DNA of 64,000 bases. Origin: Seleniivibrio sp. (GTDB lineage Bacteria; Chrysiogenota; Deferribacteres; Deferribacterales; Geovibrionaceae). The notes under the pieces are model-generated. The model did no database searches. It saw only the letters and a program-made list of their open reading frames with translations, and was not told where the DNA came from. Below, piece after piece: positions 45,600 to 55,393 of this stretch. The stretch lies in assembly GCF_021209385.1 (NCBI RefSeq), contig NZ_JAJOIL010000009.1, forward strand, positions 1 through 64,000. Reading direction: 5' to 3'. The stretch's first letter is position 1, and every line of letters starts with the position of its first letter. The position numbers and the translations under genes were made by a program.

Positions 45600-45628
45600 A
45601 TGACCGGAGATTAAAAACCTCCGGTCAT
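45600..45628 (+). other. Intercistronic hairpin before the porin gene
   Basis: A 10-bp stem ATGACCGGAG (45600-45609) with CTCCGGTCAT (45619-45628). No T-run follows, so it probably affects mRNA processing or stability rather than termination. Confidence 0.55.
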
Positions 45629-45653
45629 GTTTAAAAACAAAAAGGACGACAAA

Positions 45654-46886
45654 ATGAAAATATCTTCAGTTTTCACAATATTGCTGTCGCTGTTAATGTG
45701 TTCAACCACATTTGCCGCTGACAGCATACAGGAAGCTTTTGCTCAGGGATCATTAAAAGCGGAGTTACGAACTTTTTATTTTACACGCGACTTTGACGAA
45801 TCCGACACCAGAGAGGATTTCGCAACAGGTACTCTTTTCTATTATAAAACCGCTCCGTTACATGGTCTCAGCGCAGGATTGAGCTTCGCGACATCAAATA
45901 AAGTAACAGACAACGACGACAATGACGTCTACGGGCTATTGGCAAAAAGCGACAGCGGACAACATAAGAACTATTCCAAATTTCAGGAATACTATCTTCA
46001 GGGCGACTGGTTTGATACCAAAATAAAATACGGCGCACAGGAGCTTTACACCCCTTTCGCAAATATACATGACATACGCATGACCCCGAAAACATTCAGA
46101 GGTCTGTCCGTAGTCAATAACAGCATCAAAGGTCTCACTCTGTCAGGTTATTATCTGAACGGATACCGAGGCTGGGCAGATGAAGAATTTACTGACATGA
46201 CAAGCTCGGCAGGCGCAGCAGAAGGAGACGACAGCGGACTTTTCATAGGCGGTATAGGATATGACCTCCCGCTTGAGTACGCAAAGACCAACGCACAGAT
46301 ATGGCAATATCATCTGGACGACGTTGTGAACATGACCTATGCAAAAATGAGCATCTCCAAAAAAATAGGAGACTTTCAATTAAGCTTTAACCCCATGTAT
46401 CTCCGCCAGAACTCCTCTGGCAGCGAATATGCAGGAGATATTGATTCCGTTCAATACGGCTTTAATACCGGTGTTGCTGCCTATGGCGTAAATCTCACCC
46501 TTTATCATGCAAGAACCCGCGACGGAAACGTTTTTGCTCCGTGGGGAGACGAAAAGGTCATCGTTCAGCAGATACTCGCATCTGACAGAAAAGATGAAGA
46601 CGCGTATGCATATAAGCTGGGTTATAACTTCAAAGCTCTCGGCGTCGAAGGTCTTGACGCTTATATCTTCCAGAGCTTCTATGACACACCGGATTCCGGT
46701 TCAAGCGCTTCGTCGGACATTACAGAAACTGACTTCAGTGTTCAATACTCTTTCTCTGAAAAATCATCACTGAAAGGTCTGAGCCTAAGAGCGAGATACG
46801 CAATTGTTGACGAAGACACTGCTGAGGATTTTAACGATTTCAGATTCTATTTGAGATATCAGTTTGCATTTGGCGGTAAACAGTAA
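45654..46886 (+). CDS. Outer membrane porin, OprD-like
   Basis: A 410-residue beta-barrel protein with a signal peptide (about 1-21, STTFA/ADS), alternating amphipathic strands and a C-terminal aromatic-rich strand (FRFYLRYQFAFGG). The N-terminal AFAQGSLKAELRTFYFTRDF is typical of OprD-family porins. It is probably an uptake channel for the substrate of the neighbouring reductase. The ATG at 45654 follows AAGGA. Confidence 0.8.
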   Translation: MKISSVFTILLSLLMCSTTFAADSIQEAFAQGSLKAELRTFYFTRDFDESDTREDFATGTLFYYKTAPLHGLSAGLSFATSNKVTDNDDNDVYGLLAKSDSGQHKNYSKFQEYYLQGDWFDTKIKYGAQELYTPFANIHDIRMTPKTFRGLSVVNNSIKGLTLSGYYLNGYRGWADEEFTDMTSSAGAAEGDDSGLFIGGIGYDLPLEYAKTNAQIWQYHLDDVVNMTYAKMSISKKIGDFQLSFNPMYLRQNSSGSEYAGDIDSVQYGFNTGVAAYGVNLTLYHARTRDGNVFAPWGDEKVIVQQILASDRKDEDAYAYKLGYNFKALGVEGLDAYIFQSFYDTPDSGSSASSDITETDFSVQYSFSEKSSLKGLSLRARYAIVDEDTAEDFNDFRFYLRYQFAFGGKQ

Positions 46887-46912
46887 AACCTCCTTTTACT
46901 TTTCTAACCAGA

Positions 46913-46945
46913 AAGACCGGATACTTTTTAACAGTGTCCGGTCTT
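46913..46945 (+). other. Intercistronic hairpin between porin and MFS genes
   Basis: A 13-bp stem from AAGACCGGATACT (46913-46925) with AGTGTCCGGTCTT (46933-46945), including one G-T pair. It shares the GACCGGA core with the hairpin before the porin gene. An A-run rather than T-run follows. Confidence 0.5.
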
Positions 46946-46967
46946 AAAAAACTGATCCGGAGCTAAT

Positions 46968-48158
46968 ATGAAAAACAGACAGTTATTTCAAAAACTTTTC
47001 ATTCTGAATTTCACACTTACTCTGGGTTTCGGCATGTTCGATCCTTTCTTTTCAGTATATATAGTCAGTCTCGGCATAAAAGCCTCACTGCTTGGTATCC
47101 CTGCTGGCATATATGCACTTTCAAAATTTTTTTTGAGTGTCCCGATGGGGAGACTTTCCGACAGATTTCAACTTAAATATATAGCTGTTTCCGCAGTGGG
47201 GCTGTACTGCATTACGGCATTTGGTTATATGAACACGGGAAATATAGCAACTATATGCCTACTAAAACTTGTTCAGGGAGCAGCAGCTTCTATTCTGCGT
47301 CCAGTTATACTCGTATACCTTAATGAATTATCTGACAAAGACAGAATAGCATCAGTTAACGGAACATTTGATATATCATTCTATGGAGCCTTAGGTATAG
47401 GTCCTTTCATCGGAGGGCTGATAAGAGAGTATGCTGGTTTTCATGGTCTGATATCTACCATGTTGGTACTATACATAACATCTTTTATATTTGTCATAAA
47501 ACTGCCTGAAAGGTACTGCAAAAAATTAAAAGATGCAGAAAAGAAGAGATCTGCAACCATCACTCCGACTATAGCTGCATTAATGATATTTATCTTCGGC
47601 AGAGCCTGTAATATATCAGCTGCATGCATATTCATACCTTTATTCGCAGAAAAGAAATTACAGCTTGGAAGTTTACAGTCTGGCTTGATCATGGGGGCAT
47701 CAACCATCTCCATGGTATTCTGCCTGAAGCTATTTGGCAGAATGGGTGACAGATCGTCAAGAATATCGCTTATAACTGCCGGCGGAGTGGTCTCCTCTGT
47801 TTTTCTTGCTATGATACCTCTCTGTGGCGACTTCATGCAGATTTTTAATCTTTATGCCGCTATAGGTGTTTTCAGCGCAATGTCTCAGCCATCAAGCGTA
47901 GCCTTGCTGCTAAACCAAAGCAAAAAATGCGGCATAGGGAATTCCGCAGGTTATTTCAACCTTTCCCTTAATTCGGGTATGACCGCAGGACCAGTCATAG
48001 GTGCATTTATTCTGTCTGGTACAGATATCAATACTGTCTTTATTGCGGTTGGCGCGATAGGAATGATAACCTCTGTGGTTTTTATGGTTCTGTCATCTAT
48101 ACAATCTTCAAACTTTGTGGTCTATTTTAAAAAACTCGTCAAATACACTTCGGATTGA
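46968..48158 (+). CDS. MFS transporter
   Basis: A 396-residue protein with about 12 membrane helices and the MFS loop motif GRLSDRFQLKYI after the second helix, repeated as GRMGDRSSRISL in the second half. It probably moves the substrate or product of the reductase module across the inner membrane. Its stop codon lies at the beginning of a 76-bp direct repeat, and its codon use looks more AT-rich than that of neighbours, hinting at separate origin. Confidence 0.82.
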   Translation: MKNRQLFQKLFILNFTLTLGFGMFDPFFSVYIVSLGIKASLLGIPAGIYALSKFFLSVPMGRLSDRFQLKYIAVSAVGLYCITAFGYMNTGNIATICLLKLVQGAAASILRPVILVYLNELSDKDRIASVNGTFDISFYGALGIGPFIGGLIREYAGFHGLISTMLVLYITSFIFVIKLPERYCKKLKDAEKKRSATITPTIAALMIFIFGRACNISAACIFIPLFAEKKLQLGSLQSGLIMGASTISMVFCLKLFGRMGDRSSRISLITAGGVVSSVFLAMIPLCGDFMQIFNLYAAIGVFSAMSQPSSVALLLNQSKKCGIGNSAGYFNLSLNSGMTAGPVIGAFILSGTDINTVFIAVGAIGMITSVVFMVLSSIQSSNFVVYFKKLVKYTSD

Positions 48159-48227
48159 AGCCGAAACAAGTTCGCCTAATCCTGCATACTGCAAATTAAA
48201 AAAGGGACACAAGCCAAAAGGCTTATG
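48152..48227 (+). repeat. Direct repeat copy 1 (76 bp)
   Basis: Begins GGATTGAAGCCGAAACAAG and ends AAGCCAAAAGGCTTATG; nearly identical to 48308-48383 (two mismatches seen). It includes the last codons of the MFS gene and a broken version of the terminator hairpin found intact in copy 2. Confidence 0.85.
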
Positions 48228-48307
48228 ACACTCAGTAGAGACATACGTCACCGTTAACTGTGGCTGCTCCTGAAAAACTTGGCAAACAATTCAACCTGAT
48301 GATGACA

Positions 48308-48383
48308 GGATTGAAGCCGAAACAAGTTCGCCTAATCCTGTATCCTGCAAATTAAAAAAGGGACACAAGCCAAAAGGCTTATG
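48308..48383 (+). repeat. Direct repeat copy 2 (76 bp)
   Basis: Second copy, 156 bases to the right of the first. It lies just past the 3' end of the minus-strand tRNA-Pro and runs into an intact terminator. It is preceded by GATGACAGGATT (48301-48312), the same twelve bases as the 3' end of the tRNA gene (48402-48413). Confidence 0.85.
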
Positions 48384-48393
48384 TCCCTTTTTT
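48353..48393. terminator. Bidirectional terminator between MFS and tRNA-Pro
   Basis: GGGACACAAGCC and GGCTTATGTCCC form a long stem with an AAAA loop, flanked by an A-run on the left and a T-run on the right. It can end both the plus-strand operon and the minus-strand tRNA. Confidence 0.85.
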
Positions 48394-48397
48394 CAAA

Positions 48398-48471
48398 TCG
48401 GGATGACAGGATTTGAACCTGCGACCACACCCACCCCAAGGGTGTACGCTACCAGTCTGCGCTACATCCCG
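48398..48471 (-). tRNA. tRNA-Pro (anticodon GGG)
   Basis: On the minus strand the acceptor stem is CGGGATG/CATCCCG with discriminator A. The D-arm contains AGCGCAGACTGGTAGCG, the anticodon loop is TTGGGGT (anticodon GGG), and the T-arm contains GGTTCAAATCC. The 3' CCA is not encoded, so it depends on a CCA-adding enzyme such as the one at 12-15 kb. Confidence 0.95.
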
Positions 48472-48843
48472 TTAGTACCCCGTTTTATCGGGAGTTCAGT
48501 TTATACCAAACGCCAATGGGTAAGTCAACAATTTTCTTACATAGATTAAAAAGAAAAAAATCAATCATCTAAGAGTGTTTTGCAGTTCAGACCATGTCGA
48601 TGTGTTTGATATAAAAACACACAAAATTTCTGAAAGACATATTTGTAAAAACGAAAAAAAACTATAAAAATGATATCTGGACGTTTTTTCACAAAGCACT
48701 GTTTATCAAGCCTTTCACGGACATAAAAAAGCACAGATCACACTTTTGATTATACTCTGACATTCACTTAACAAATATTTTACAAGTTCATAGTAAATCT
48801 AACCCCAGCAGAATGTGATTATCCAAAATGACAGGAGGATAAA
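48472..48843. other. 372-base AT-rich region with the pst regulatory site
   Basis: No coding potential is seen. It contains the promoters for the minus-strand tRNA-Pro and the plus-strand pst operon, and a candidate Pho box listed separately. Confidence 0.55.
48768..48784 (+). promoter_or_regulatory. Candidate PhoP/PhoB box upstream of pstS
   Basis: TTAACA (48768-48773), five bases and TTTACA (48779-48784) form a tandem repeat like PhoP direct repeats with TT(A/T/C)ACA half-sites, about 60 bases upstream of pstS. Phosphate control of pst is well known; this site is inferred. Confidence 0.45.
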
Positions 48844-49857
48844 ATGAAAAAACTGTTCACGCTTGTGCTCTCTATAATGGCACTCGCAGGTCTCACCGTT
48901 ACTGCTCACGCAAGAGAGCAAATCAGAATCGTTGGCTCAAGTACAGTGTACCCCTTCTCTTCTTATGTTGCTGAAGAGTTCGGTGCAACCAGCAAATTCC
49001 AGACTCCCATCATCGAGTCTACAGGTTCAGGCGGCGGTCATAAACTGTTCGCAGCAGGTTCAGACCTCAACACTCCGGACATCACTAACTCTTCAAGAAG
49101 AATGAAAGACAGTGAGTTCAACAAAAACATGGAAGTCGGTAACAAAGAAATCTCTGAAATTGTAATAGGTTTCGACGGTATCGCAATAGCTTTCAACAAA
49201 AAGAACCCTCCCATGTCTGTTTCTAAAAAGGATCTTTTCCTTGCAGTAGCAGCTGAAGTTCCCGTTGACGGCAAACTCGTTGCAAACCCCTACAAAACTT
49301 GGAGAGACGTTAACGCTTCTCTGCCCAATAAAAAAATAGTTATCTACGGTCCCCCCACCTCTTCAGGTACAAGAGACGCATTTGAAGAAATGGTAATGGG
49401 TCACGTTTCCGAAAAGATGGATGAGTACGGCAAAAAAGCTTACACTAAAATCCGTCAGGACGGAGGCTATATCCCCGCCGGTGAAAACGACAACCTTATC
49501 GTTCAGAAACTTGCAAAAGATCCCGAAGCTATGGGTATCTTCGGTTACTCTTTCCTTGAAGAGAACACCGACAAACTGCAAGGCGCAACTGTTGACGGTT
49601 TCGCTCCCACACCTGCAAACATATCTTCAGGTAAATACCCGATATCCCGCTCACTTTACTTCTATGTAAAACAAAGCCACATCGGCAAAGTACCCGGAAT
49701 CACTGAATATGTTAACCTTTTCCTCAGCGAAAAAATGATCGGCGACAAAGGCCTTCTGAAAAGAATCGGTCTTATCCCGCTCCCCAAAGCTGAAAGAGAT
49801 GCTCAAAGAGCTAAATGGGCTAAGAAAACAGCTCTCACTCTTAACGACCTTAAGTAA
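48844..49857 (+). CDS. pstS: Phosphate ABC transporter substrate-binding protein
   Basis: A 337-residue periplasmic phosphate-binding protein. The signal peptide (about 1-23, VTAHA/RE) has no lipobox. Phosphate-binding segments are GSSTVYPFS near the N-terminus, TGSGGGHKLF, and PPTSSGTRDAFEE. AGGAGG is six bases before the start. A strong hairpin follows the gene, allowing pstS to be expressed above pstCAB. Confidence 0.95.
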   Translation: MKKLFTLVLSIMALAGLTVTAHAREQIRIVGSSTVYPFSSYVAEEFGATSKFQTPIIESTGSGGGHKLFAAGSDLNTPDITNSSRRMKDSEFNKNMEVGNKEISEIVIGFDGIAIAFNKKNPPMSVSKKDLFLAVAAEVPVDGKLVANPYKTWRDVNASLPNKKIVIYGPPTSSGTRDAFEEMVMGHVSEKMDEYGKKAYTKIRQDGGYIPAGENDNLIVQKLAKDPEAMGIFGYSFLEENTDKLQGATVDGFAPTPANISSGKYPISRSLYFYVKQSHIGKVPGITEYVNLFLSEKMIGDKGLLKRIGLIPLPKAERDAQRAKWAKKTALTLNDLK

Positions 49858-49881
49858 TCACACGGTTCTTTGACAATATAC

Positions 49882-49907
49882 GGTCTGCCGCCGATGGGCG
49901 GCAGACC
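49882..49907 (+). terminator. Attenuator hairpin between pstS and pstC
   Basis: A perfect 11-bp stem GGTCTGCCGCC/GGCGGCAGACC with a GATG loop, followed by CCTTTAAA. The poor T-run suggests partial termination or 3'-end protection of the pstS message. Confidence 0.7.
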
Positions 49908-49933
49908 CCTTTAAATACTGTTTGGAGTTTCAG

Positions 49934-51175
49934 ATGCTCAAAGTTCTTTTATACTTTCTCATCGGTGTTCTTCCCCTCTGCTATGCCGCATTCTACATAG
50001 GACGTAAAAAAGCCAGAACGGGCGAACTCGAATCAGGAGAAAGATTTCACTCCAGACCCGCACACTACGGCTGGTACAGCGTCATATGGATGGCTGTTCC
50101 ATCGCTCGCAGTTTCATTCATCTTCACAATACTGGGTTCGTCCAAGATATTTAAAGTCCCTTTTACAATGCACATAACAACAATCCTTCTTGTTGCGGCG
50201 CTGGGTCTCTGGTATGCCCAGAAAAAAATCACCCACAACCTAAGAGCAAGGAATTTTATCGAGAAGACAATCAAGGTGATGCTGATAACTGCTTCCCTTG
50301 TTTCAATATTAACAACAATAGGCATAGTGTTCTCCATTCTGTTTGAATCAATGAAGTTCTTTTCACAGGTCAACTTCTTCAGTTTTATAACAGGTACGGA
50401 ATGGGATCCCGACACAGCCTTCCTTGAAGGTGCCGGACGCGACGCATCAAACGCCGCACAGGCACAGTTCGGTTCCGTACCGATATTCGCCGGCACGTTC
50501 ATGATAACAACGATAGCCCTTCTTGTGGCTGTTCCGGTAGGTCTTTTCTCAGCAATATTCATGAGCGAATATGCTTCCAACAGAATACGCGGATGGGTAA
50601 AACCTATTCTTGAAATACTTGCGGGTATACCCACTGTCGTATACGGCTTCTTCGCCGCAATAACAGTAAGCCCGCTTGTTGTAAAACTGGCGGAAAGCGT
50701 AGGTTTACAGGCAGACTACACAAACGCACTCAGCCCCGGAATCGTTATGGGTATCATGATAATTCCGTTTGTGTCCTCTCTTTCCGACGACGTCATAAAC
50801 GCAATTCCGCAAAACATGCGCGAAGGCTCTCTGGCTCTCGGCATGACACGTTCGGAAACCATGAAACACGTTCTTCTTCCGGCGGCAATGCCGGGTATAG
50901 TTTCAGCTGTTCTGCTCGCCCTCTCCCGCGCAATAGGCGAAACAATGATTGTTGTCATGGCGGCAGGTCTCCAGCCCAGACTTTCATGGAACCCGCTGGA
51001 CGGCATGACGACAGTTACGGTGCGTATCGTCGATGCGCTTACAGGCGACCAGTCTTTTGACAGCCTTGAAACCCTTTCGGCATTCGGTCTGGGTTTTGTA
51101 CTGCTGGTGATCACGCTGATGCTTAACATAGTTTCCAGCATAGTTATCAGAAAGTTCCGCAAACAATACGTATAA
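49934..51175 (+). CDS. pstC: Phosphate ABC transporter permease PstC
   Basis: A 413-residue inner-membrane permease with an extended N-terminal hydrophobic region before the core. The permease signature is visible in EGSLALGMTRSETMKHVLLPAAMPGI (EAA loop) near residue 300. The ATG at 49934 has GGAG six bases upstream. The long form is typical of some phyla outside the Enterobacteria. Confidence 0.92.
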   Translation: MLKVLLYFLIGVLPLCYAAFYIGRKKARTGELESGERFHSRPAHYGWYSVIWMAVPSLAVSFIFTILGSSKIFKVPFTMHITTILLVAALGLWYAQKKITHNLRARNFIEKTIKVMLITASLVSILTTIGIVFSILFESMKFFSQVNFFSFITGTEWDPDTAFLEGAGRDASNAAQAQFGSVPIFAGTFMITTIALLVAVPVGLFSAIFMSEYASNRIRGWVKPILEILAGIPTVVYGFFAAITVSPLVVKLAESVGLQADYTNALSPGIVMGIMIIPFVSSLSDDVINAIPQNMREGSLALGMTRSETMKHVLLPAAMPGIVSAVLLALSRAIGETMIVVMAAGLQPRLSWNPLDGMTTVTVRIVDALTGDQSFDSLETLSAFGLGFVLLVITLMLNIVSSIVIRKFRKQYV

Positions 51176-51187
51176 TCGGGAAATAAG

Positions 51188-52351
51188 ATGGACAAAGAAA
51201 CAAGACGACTTAAAAGAATAAAGAGAAGATACAGAGGCGAGATCTCGTTCCGTCTGCTGTCGATATCGGCAATAGTTCTGGCGGCATCGTTTCTGGTATT
51301 CTTCCTTTCGGATATGGTTCGCACAGGGTACACAGCCTTTGAACAGACAGTTGTTCAGACTGAAATAACATACGATGCAGACACTGTGGAGATACCACAG
51401 CTTTCAGTATCTGAAGAGATGAGTGATCTTGTCAGCCGAGGTTTCCTCCGTCTTATCCCTCAGATGGTCGAGGAAAACCCCAAGCTGATGAACACCACTC
51501 AGACACAGTGGGTTCTTGCGGAAGCAGAAGTTGATCAATATATAAAGGGCAAGCCTAACAAACTTTCCGAAGAAGAGATTGCACACATTGACAGTCTCAA
51601 AAAAGAAGGAAAGGTTAAGCTGGTATTCAACAAATGGTTTTTCACCAACGGCGACTCAAAACTGCCGGAGATGGCGGGTCTTCTGTCAGCCGTAATCGGC
51701 ACGATATACGTTCTTATTCTCACGATGATGTTCTCTGTACCTATTGGCGTGATGACCGCAATCTATCTTGAGGAATTTGCACCCGACAACTGGTTCACGC
51801 GCATCATCGAGGTAAATATCAACAACCTCGCCGCCATTCCTTCGATCATCTTCGGTCTTCTTGGTCTGGCGATATTCATAAACCTGTTCGGAGTACCCCG
51901 TTCTTCCGCTCTGGCAGGTGGTCTCACCCTTTCGCTCATGTCTCTTCCTGTTATCATAATAAGTACAAGAGCGGCTCTGTCCTCCGTTCCCGACACCATA
52001 CGTCAGGCGGCTCAGGGCGTGGGTGCTTCCCCATGGCAGGTGGTATGGCACCACATACTGCCTTTGAGCTTGCCCGGAATCATGACCGGTACTATTATCA
52101 GTATGGCGCATGCCATCGGTGAAACGGCTCCCCTGCTGATCGTCGGTATGCTTGCGTATATACCCACAGCCCCAACAGGTGTCACACAGGCAGCAACAGT
52201 TCTTCCGGCGCAGATATACACATGGTCCGGCGACTCCCTGCGCGCATATACGGAAAGAACGGCTCTGGGCATCATAGTGCTCCTCTCTGTTCTGCTGCTG
52301 CTCAACGCGGTGGCTGTTGTTTTAAGAAATAAATACGAAAGAAAATGGTAA
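51188..52351 (+). CDS. pstA: Phosphate ABC transporter permease PstA
   Basis: A 387-residue permease with an N-terminal helix (about 20-40), a periplasmic loop and a C-terminal core with the EAA-type loop ([20 protein letters not shown]). It pairs with PstC to form the channel. The N-terminal extra domain matches long PstA proteins. It lies 12 bases after pstC. Confidence 0.93.
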   Translation: MDKETRRLKRIKRRYRGEISFRLLSISAIVLAASFLVFFLSDMVRTGYTAFEQTVVQTEITYDADTVEIPQLSVSEEMSDLVSRGFLRLIPQMVEENPKLMNTTQTQWVLAEAEVDQYIKGKPNKLSEEEIAHIDSLKKEGKVKLVFNKWFFTNGDSKLPEMAGLLSAVIGTIYVLILTMMFSVPIGVMTAIYLEEFAPDNWFTRIIEVNINNLAAIPSIIFGLLGLAIFINLFGVPRSSALAGGLTLSLMSLPVIIISTRAALSSVPDTIRQAAQGVGASPWQVVWHHILPLSLPGIMTGTIISMAHAIGETAPLLIVGMLAYIPTAPTGVTQAATVLPAQIYTWSGDSLRAYTERTALGIIVLLSVLLLLNAVAVVLRNKYERKW

Positions 52352-52385
52352 TATACACCCACACAGCATCAGGAGTTTAAAGATA

Positions 52386-53150
52386 ATGGAAAACAACATT
52401 AAAATGAAGTCTGACAACCTGAACTTCTACTACGGAAATTTCAAAGCATTAAAGGATATAAACCTCACCTTTCCGGAAAGAAAGGTAACTGCTCTGATAG
52501 GACCCTCCGGCTGCGGTAAGTCAACATACCTCAGATGCTTTAACAGAATGAACGACCTCATAAAAGGCATAAAAGTCGAAGGCGGAATTTATCTCGACGA
52601 GCAGGAGATACACGATACAAAGCTTGATGTTGTGGAACTGCGCAGACGTGTGGGTATGGTCTTCCAGAAGCCGAACCCCTTCCCTAAGACAATTTATGAG
52701 AACATCGCATATGCGCCCAGAATACACGGTCTCGTTTCCAAAGGGAGCGAGATGGACGACCTTGTGGAAGATTCGCTTAAAAAAGCGGGACTCTGGGAAG
52801 AGGTAAAAGACAGGCTGAAATCTCAGGCAACAGCACTTTCAGGCGGTCAGCAGCAGCGTCTCTGCATAGCCCGCGCACTTGCTATGGAACCGGAAGTTCT
52901 TCTCATGGACGAACCCGCATCAGCTCTCGACCCTATCGCCACACAGAAGATAGAAGAACTGATATACGAGCTTAAAGAAAGACTCACAGTCATAATCGTT
53001 ACCCACAACATGCAGCAGGCGGCAAGGGTTTCCGATTACACAGCGTTCTTCTACATGGGAGAGCTTATTGAAGTGGGCGACACCAGCACCATATTCACCA
53101 ACCCCACCGTCAAAAAAACAGAGGACTATATAACCGGAAGATTCGGTTGA
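52386..53150 (+). CDS. pstB: Phosphate ABC transporter ATP-binding protein
   Basis: A 254-residue ATPase that powers phosphate uptake. Walker [10 protein letters not shown], the Q-loop region [17 protein letters not shown], signature [16 protein letters not shown], Walker [14 protein letters not shown] and the H-loop VTHN are all present. It ends the pstSCAB operon; phoU and phoR/phoB are not in the window. Confidence 0.97.
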   Translation: MENNIKMKSDNLNFYYGNFKALKDINLTFPERKVTALIGPSGCGKSTYLRCFNRMNDLIKGIKVEGGIYLDEQEIHDTKLDVVELRRRVGMVFQKPNPFPKTIYENIAYAPRIHGLVSKGSEMDDLVEDSLKKAGLWEEVKDRLKSQATALSGGQQQRLCIARALAMEPEVLLMDEPASALDPIATQKIEELIYELKERLTVIIVTHNMQQAARVSDYTAFFYMGELIEVGDTSTIFTNPTVKKTEDYITGRFG

Positions 53151-53178
53151 TACCTTTATCTCATATACTACCCTTTCG

Positions 53179-53205
53179 GGCGGTCTGAAACGACCGCCTT
53201 TTTTT
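53179..53205 (+). terminator. Terminator of the pst operon
   Basis: GGCGGTC (53179-53185) pairs with GACCGCC (53192-53198), followed by seven T. Confidence 0.88.
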
Positions 53206-53353
53206 GTCATGAATTCGTTAAAATTTTGCAAAGTATTATTAATATTACATAAATTCACAATCTATTGATTGACTGATCATCCCCGGCATCATAAAATTCG
53301 GTAAAAACAAAATATTAAATTATTATTGATCAAAAATTTACGGCGGTGAAAAT

Positions 53354-55342
53354 ATGACTTTCAATGTCAAAAACATGAGAATAAAGACCAAAACACTGAT
53401 CTTGTTCTCCATATGTATCCTTTTCAGTATCGTGATAACTGGATATTCTGTCATAAGCACAATTGAAAATCACCTTTTCAAGCAGATAGAAGTTCTTCTG
53501 TCTTTTCAGGCAAACTCCATTAAAGAGCGTCTGAAAGGTTTTGACGAGCTTTCGGCAAAACTGGCGGAGTCCAATAAGGGCGACGTGAACATGATACTGG
53601 AAAACGAGCTGACATCCATAAACGACACCGCAGAAAGGATATCCAGCGCATACACCATCGCAGGTGAAGATTTTGAGGCTGTTAAATTCCGCATAATGGA
53701 CATAATTGACAAGAAACGTATCGGTAAATCCGGCTTTGCGTTCGCCATAGACACTGACGGTTTTATGACCGTCATGCCAAACATGAAGATAGAGAATGAA
53801 GACACCCTCTTAGGACTTCTGAAAGATAAAAAAGACATAACCGTCCTTAATACAAAAATGGGTGAAAAAATATACACCAGATGCAGTTTCAGCGATAAAT
53901 ATCAATGGCTTCTCTGCGCCTCACTGCCGGAGAAAGAGGCATCATCAGGTTCTATATACATAGACAACTACGCAAAAAAGTCTTTTGAAAACATGGTACT
54001 TACTCAAAAGATAGGTAAAACAGGCTACTATTTCGTTGTGGACATGAAGGGCAAAGTTCTCATGCACCCAGACGGAAAAATGAATGGAAAAGACCTCTCA
54101 AAAGAGAGCTATATCAAAGAGATGCTGAAAAATAAGCAGGGATCCCTCACATACACGAAGAACGGGCAAAGACAGCTCGTCAGCTATGCATACATCGACC
54201 CGCTGAACTGCGTACTGGCAGGCGGCGCACCGGCATCCGAACTTGTGGGCGGAGTAATTGGCGGCATAGTCTTCCGGTTCACCGTTATAGCGATAATCGT
54301 CATAATAGCCGCATCAATATTCATGAACATCCTTTTCAAAAGCAATATCGTTAATCCTATCAACAGACTCGGAAGCTTCCTTGAAAAACTTTCATCCGGT
54401 GACCTGACATCCAGATATGACATAAACCGCAAGGATGAGGTCGGAGAAATGGGTGAACACGTCAACCACATGGCAGAAAATTTCAGTACCACCCTCAAAG
54501 AAGTCAGTCTTGCCGCAGGGGACGTAAGCAGACATTCAAACGACCTTCTGCAATCCAGCAGTCAATTGAGCGACGCCATAAAATCACAATCCGACCGCAC
54601 GGCAAAGGTTGAACGCGCAGTGCGGGAGATACTTATTTCTTTTGAGAATATATCACAGAACATAGAAAGGGTAAGCTCCGAGGTAATGCAGATAAGGAAC
54701 AGTGCGGCAGAGGGACAAACGACCCTTGAAGAAACAGTTGAGGGCATCAGCTCCCTTACGGAAACGGTTGTAACCACATCCGAAAACATGAACAGTCTTG
54801 GCAACTCATCCATCCATATCACTGAGATATTACAGGTCATCACAGATATCGCCGACCAGACGAATCTTCTGGCACTTAACGCTGCCATAGAGGCAGCGAG
54901 AGCCGGTGAACACGGCAGAGGATTCGCAGTTGTTGCCGATGAAGTGCGTAAGCTTGCCGAACGCACCAGAAGCGCCACAGAGGAAATTTCAGGCATGACG
55001 GAGAACATCCGCAGGCAGGTTGAAACGTCAGTAAAAGATTTTGAAAAAGGGGCAAAACTGGCACAGAAGGGGGAAGAACTCATCTCAGGTCTGAAACAGG
55101 CGCTTGAGGAGATAATCAAAGGTGTTATCAGCGTTTCCGACAGCATACAGTCAATATCCGCCGCAATGGATCAGCAGAACAGATCCAGCCGTGAGATATC
55201 GGAAAACTCCGCCACCATAGCATCTTTTTCCAAAACGAACGCGGATATCGCCCAATTAAACTCATCTCAGGCAGATATTCTGAACGGACTTGCCGACAGT
55301 CTGGGACAGGCTGTGAAAAAATTCAGGTTGAATAATAACTGA
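53354..55342 (+). CDS. Methyl-accepting chemotaxis protein
   Basis: A 662-residue chemoreceptor: helix about 14-34, periplasmic Cache-type ligand domain (about 40-300), second helix (about 300-325), HAMP domain (about 330-385) and the cytoplasmic signalling domain with the hairpin-tip sequence [28 protein letters not shown], cut here as a recognisable conserved region near 515. No C-terminal CheR-tethering pentapeptide. The ligand is unknown; a position next to pst does not prove phosphate sensing. Confidence 0.93.
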   Translation: MTFNVKNMRIKTKTLILFSICILFSIVITGYSVISTIENHLFKQIEVLLSFQANSIKERLKGFDELSAKLAESNKGDVNMILENELTSINDTAERISSAYTIAGEDFEAVKFRIMDIIDKKRIGKSGFAFAIDTDGFMTVMPNMKIENEDTLLGLLKDKKDITVLNTKMGEKIYTRCSFSDKYQWLLCASLPEKEASSGSIYIDNYAKKSFENMVLTQKIGKTGYYFVVDMKGKVLMHPDGKMNGKDLSKESYIKEMLKNKQGSLTYTKNGQRQLVSYAYIDPLNCVLAGGAPASELVGGVIGGIVFRFTVIAIIVIIAASIFMNILFKSNIVNPINRLGSFLEKLSSGDLTSRYDINRKDEVGEMGEHVNHMAENFSTTLKEVSLAAGDVSRHSNDLLQSSSQLSDAIKSQSDRTAKVERAVREILISFENISQNIERVSSEVMQIRNSAAEGQTTLEETVEGISSLTETVVTTSENMNSLGNSSIHITEILQVITDIADQTNLLALNAAIEAARAGEHGRGFAVVADEVRKLAERTRSATEEISGMTENIRRQVETSVKDFEKGAKLAQKGEELISGLKQALEEIIKGVISVSDSIQSISAAMDQQNRSSREISENSATIASFSKTNADIAQLNSSQADILNGLADSLGQAVKKFRLNNN

Positions 55343-55393
55343 CAGGGGTGTAAAGTCCAGTCCTTATGATTACCTTTTTGTAAGGATTTGAGA

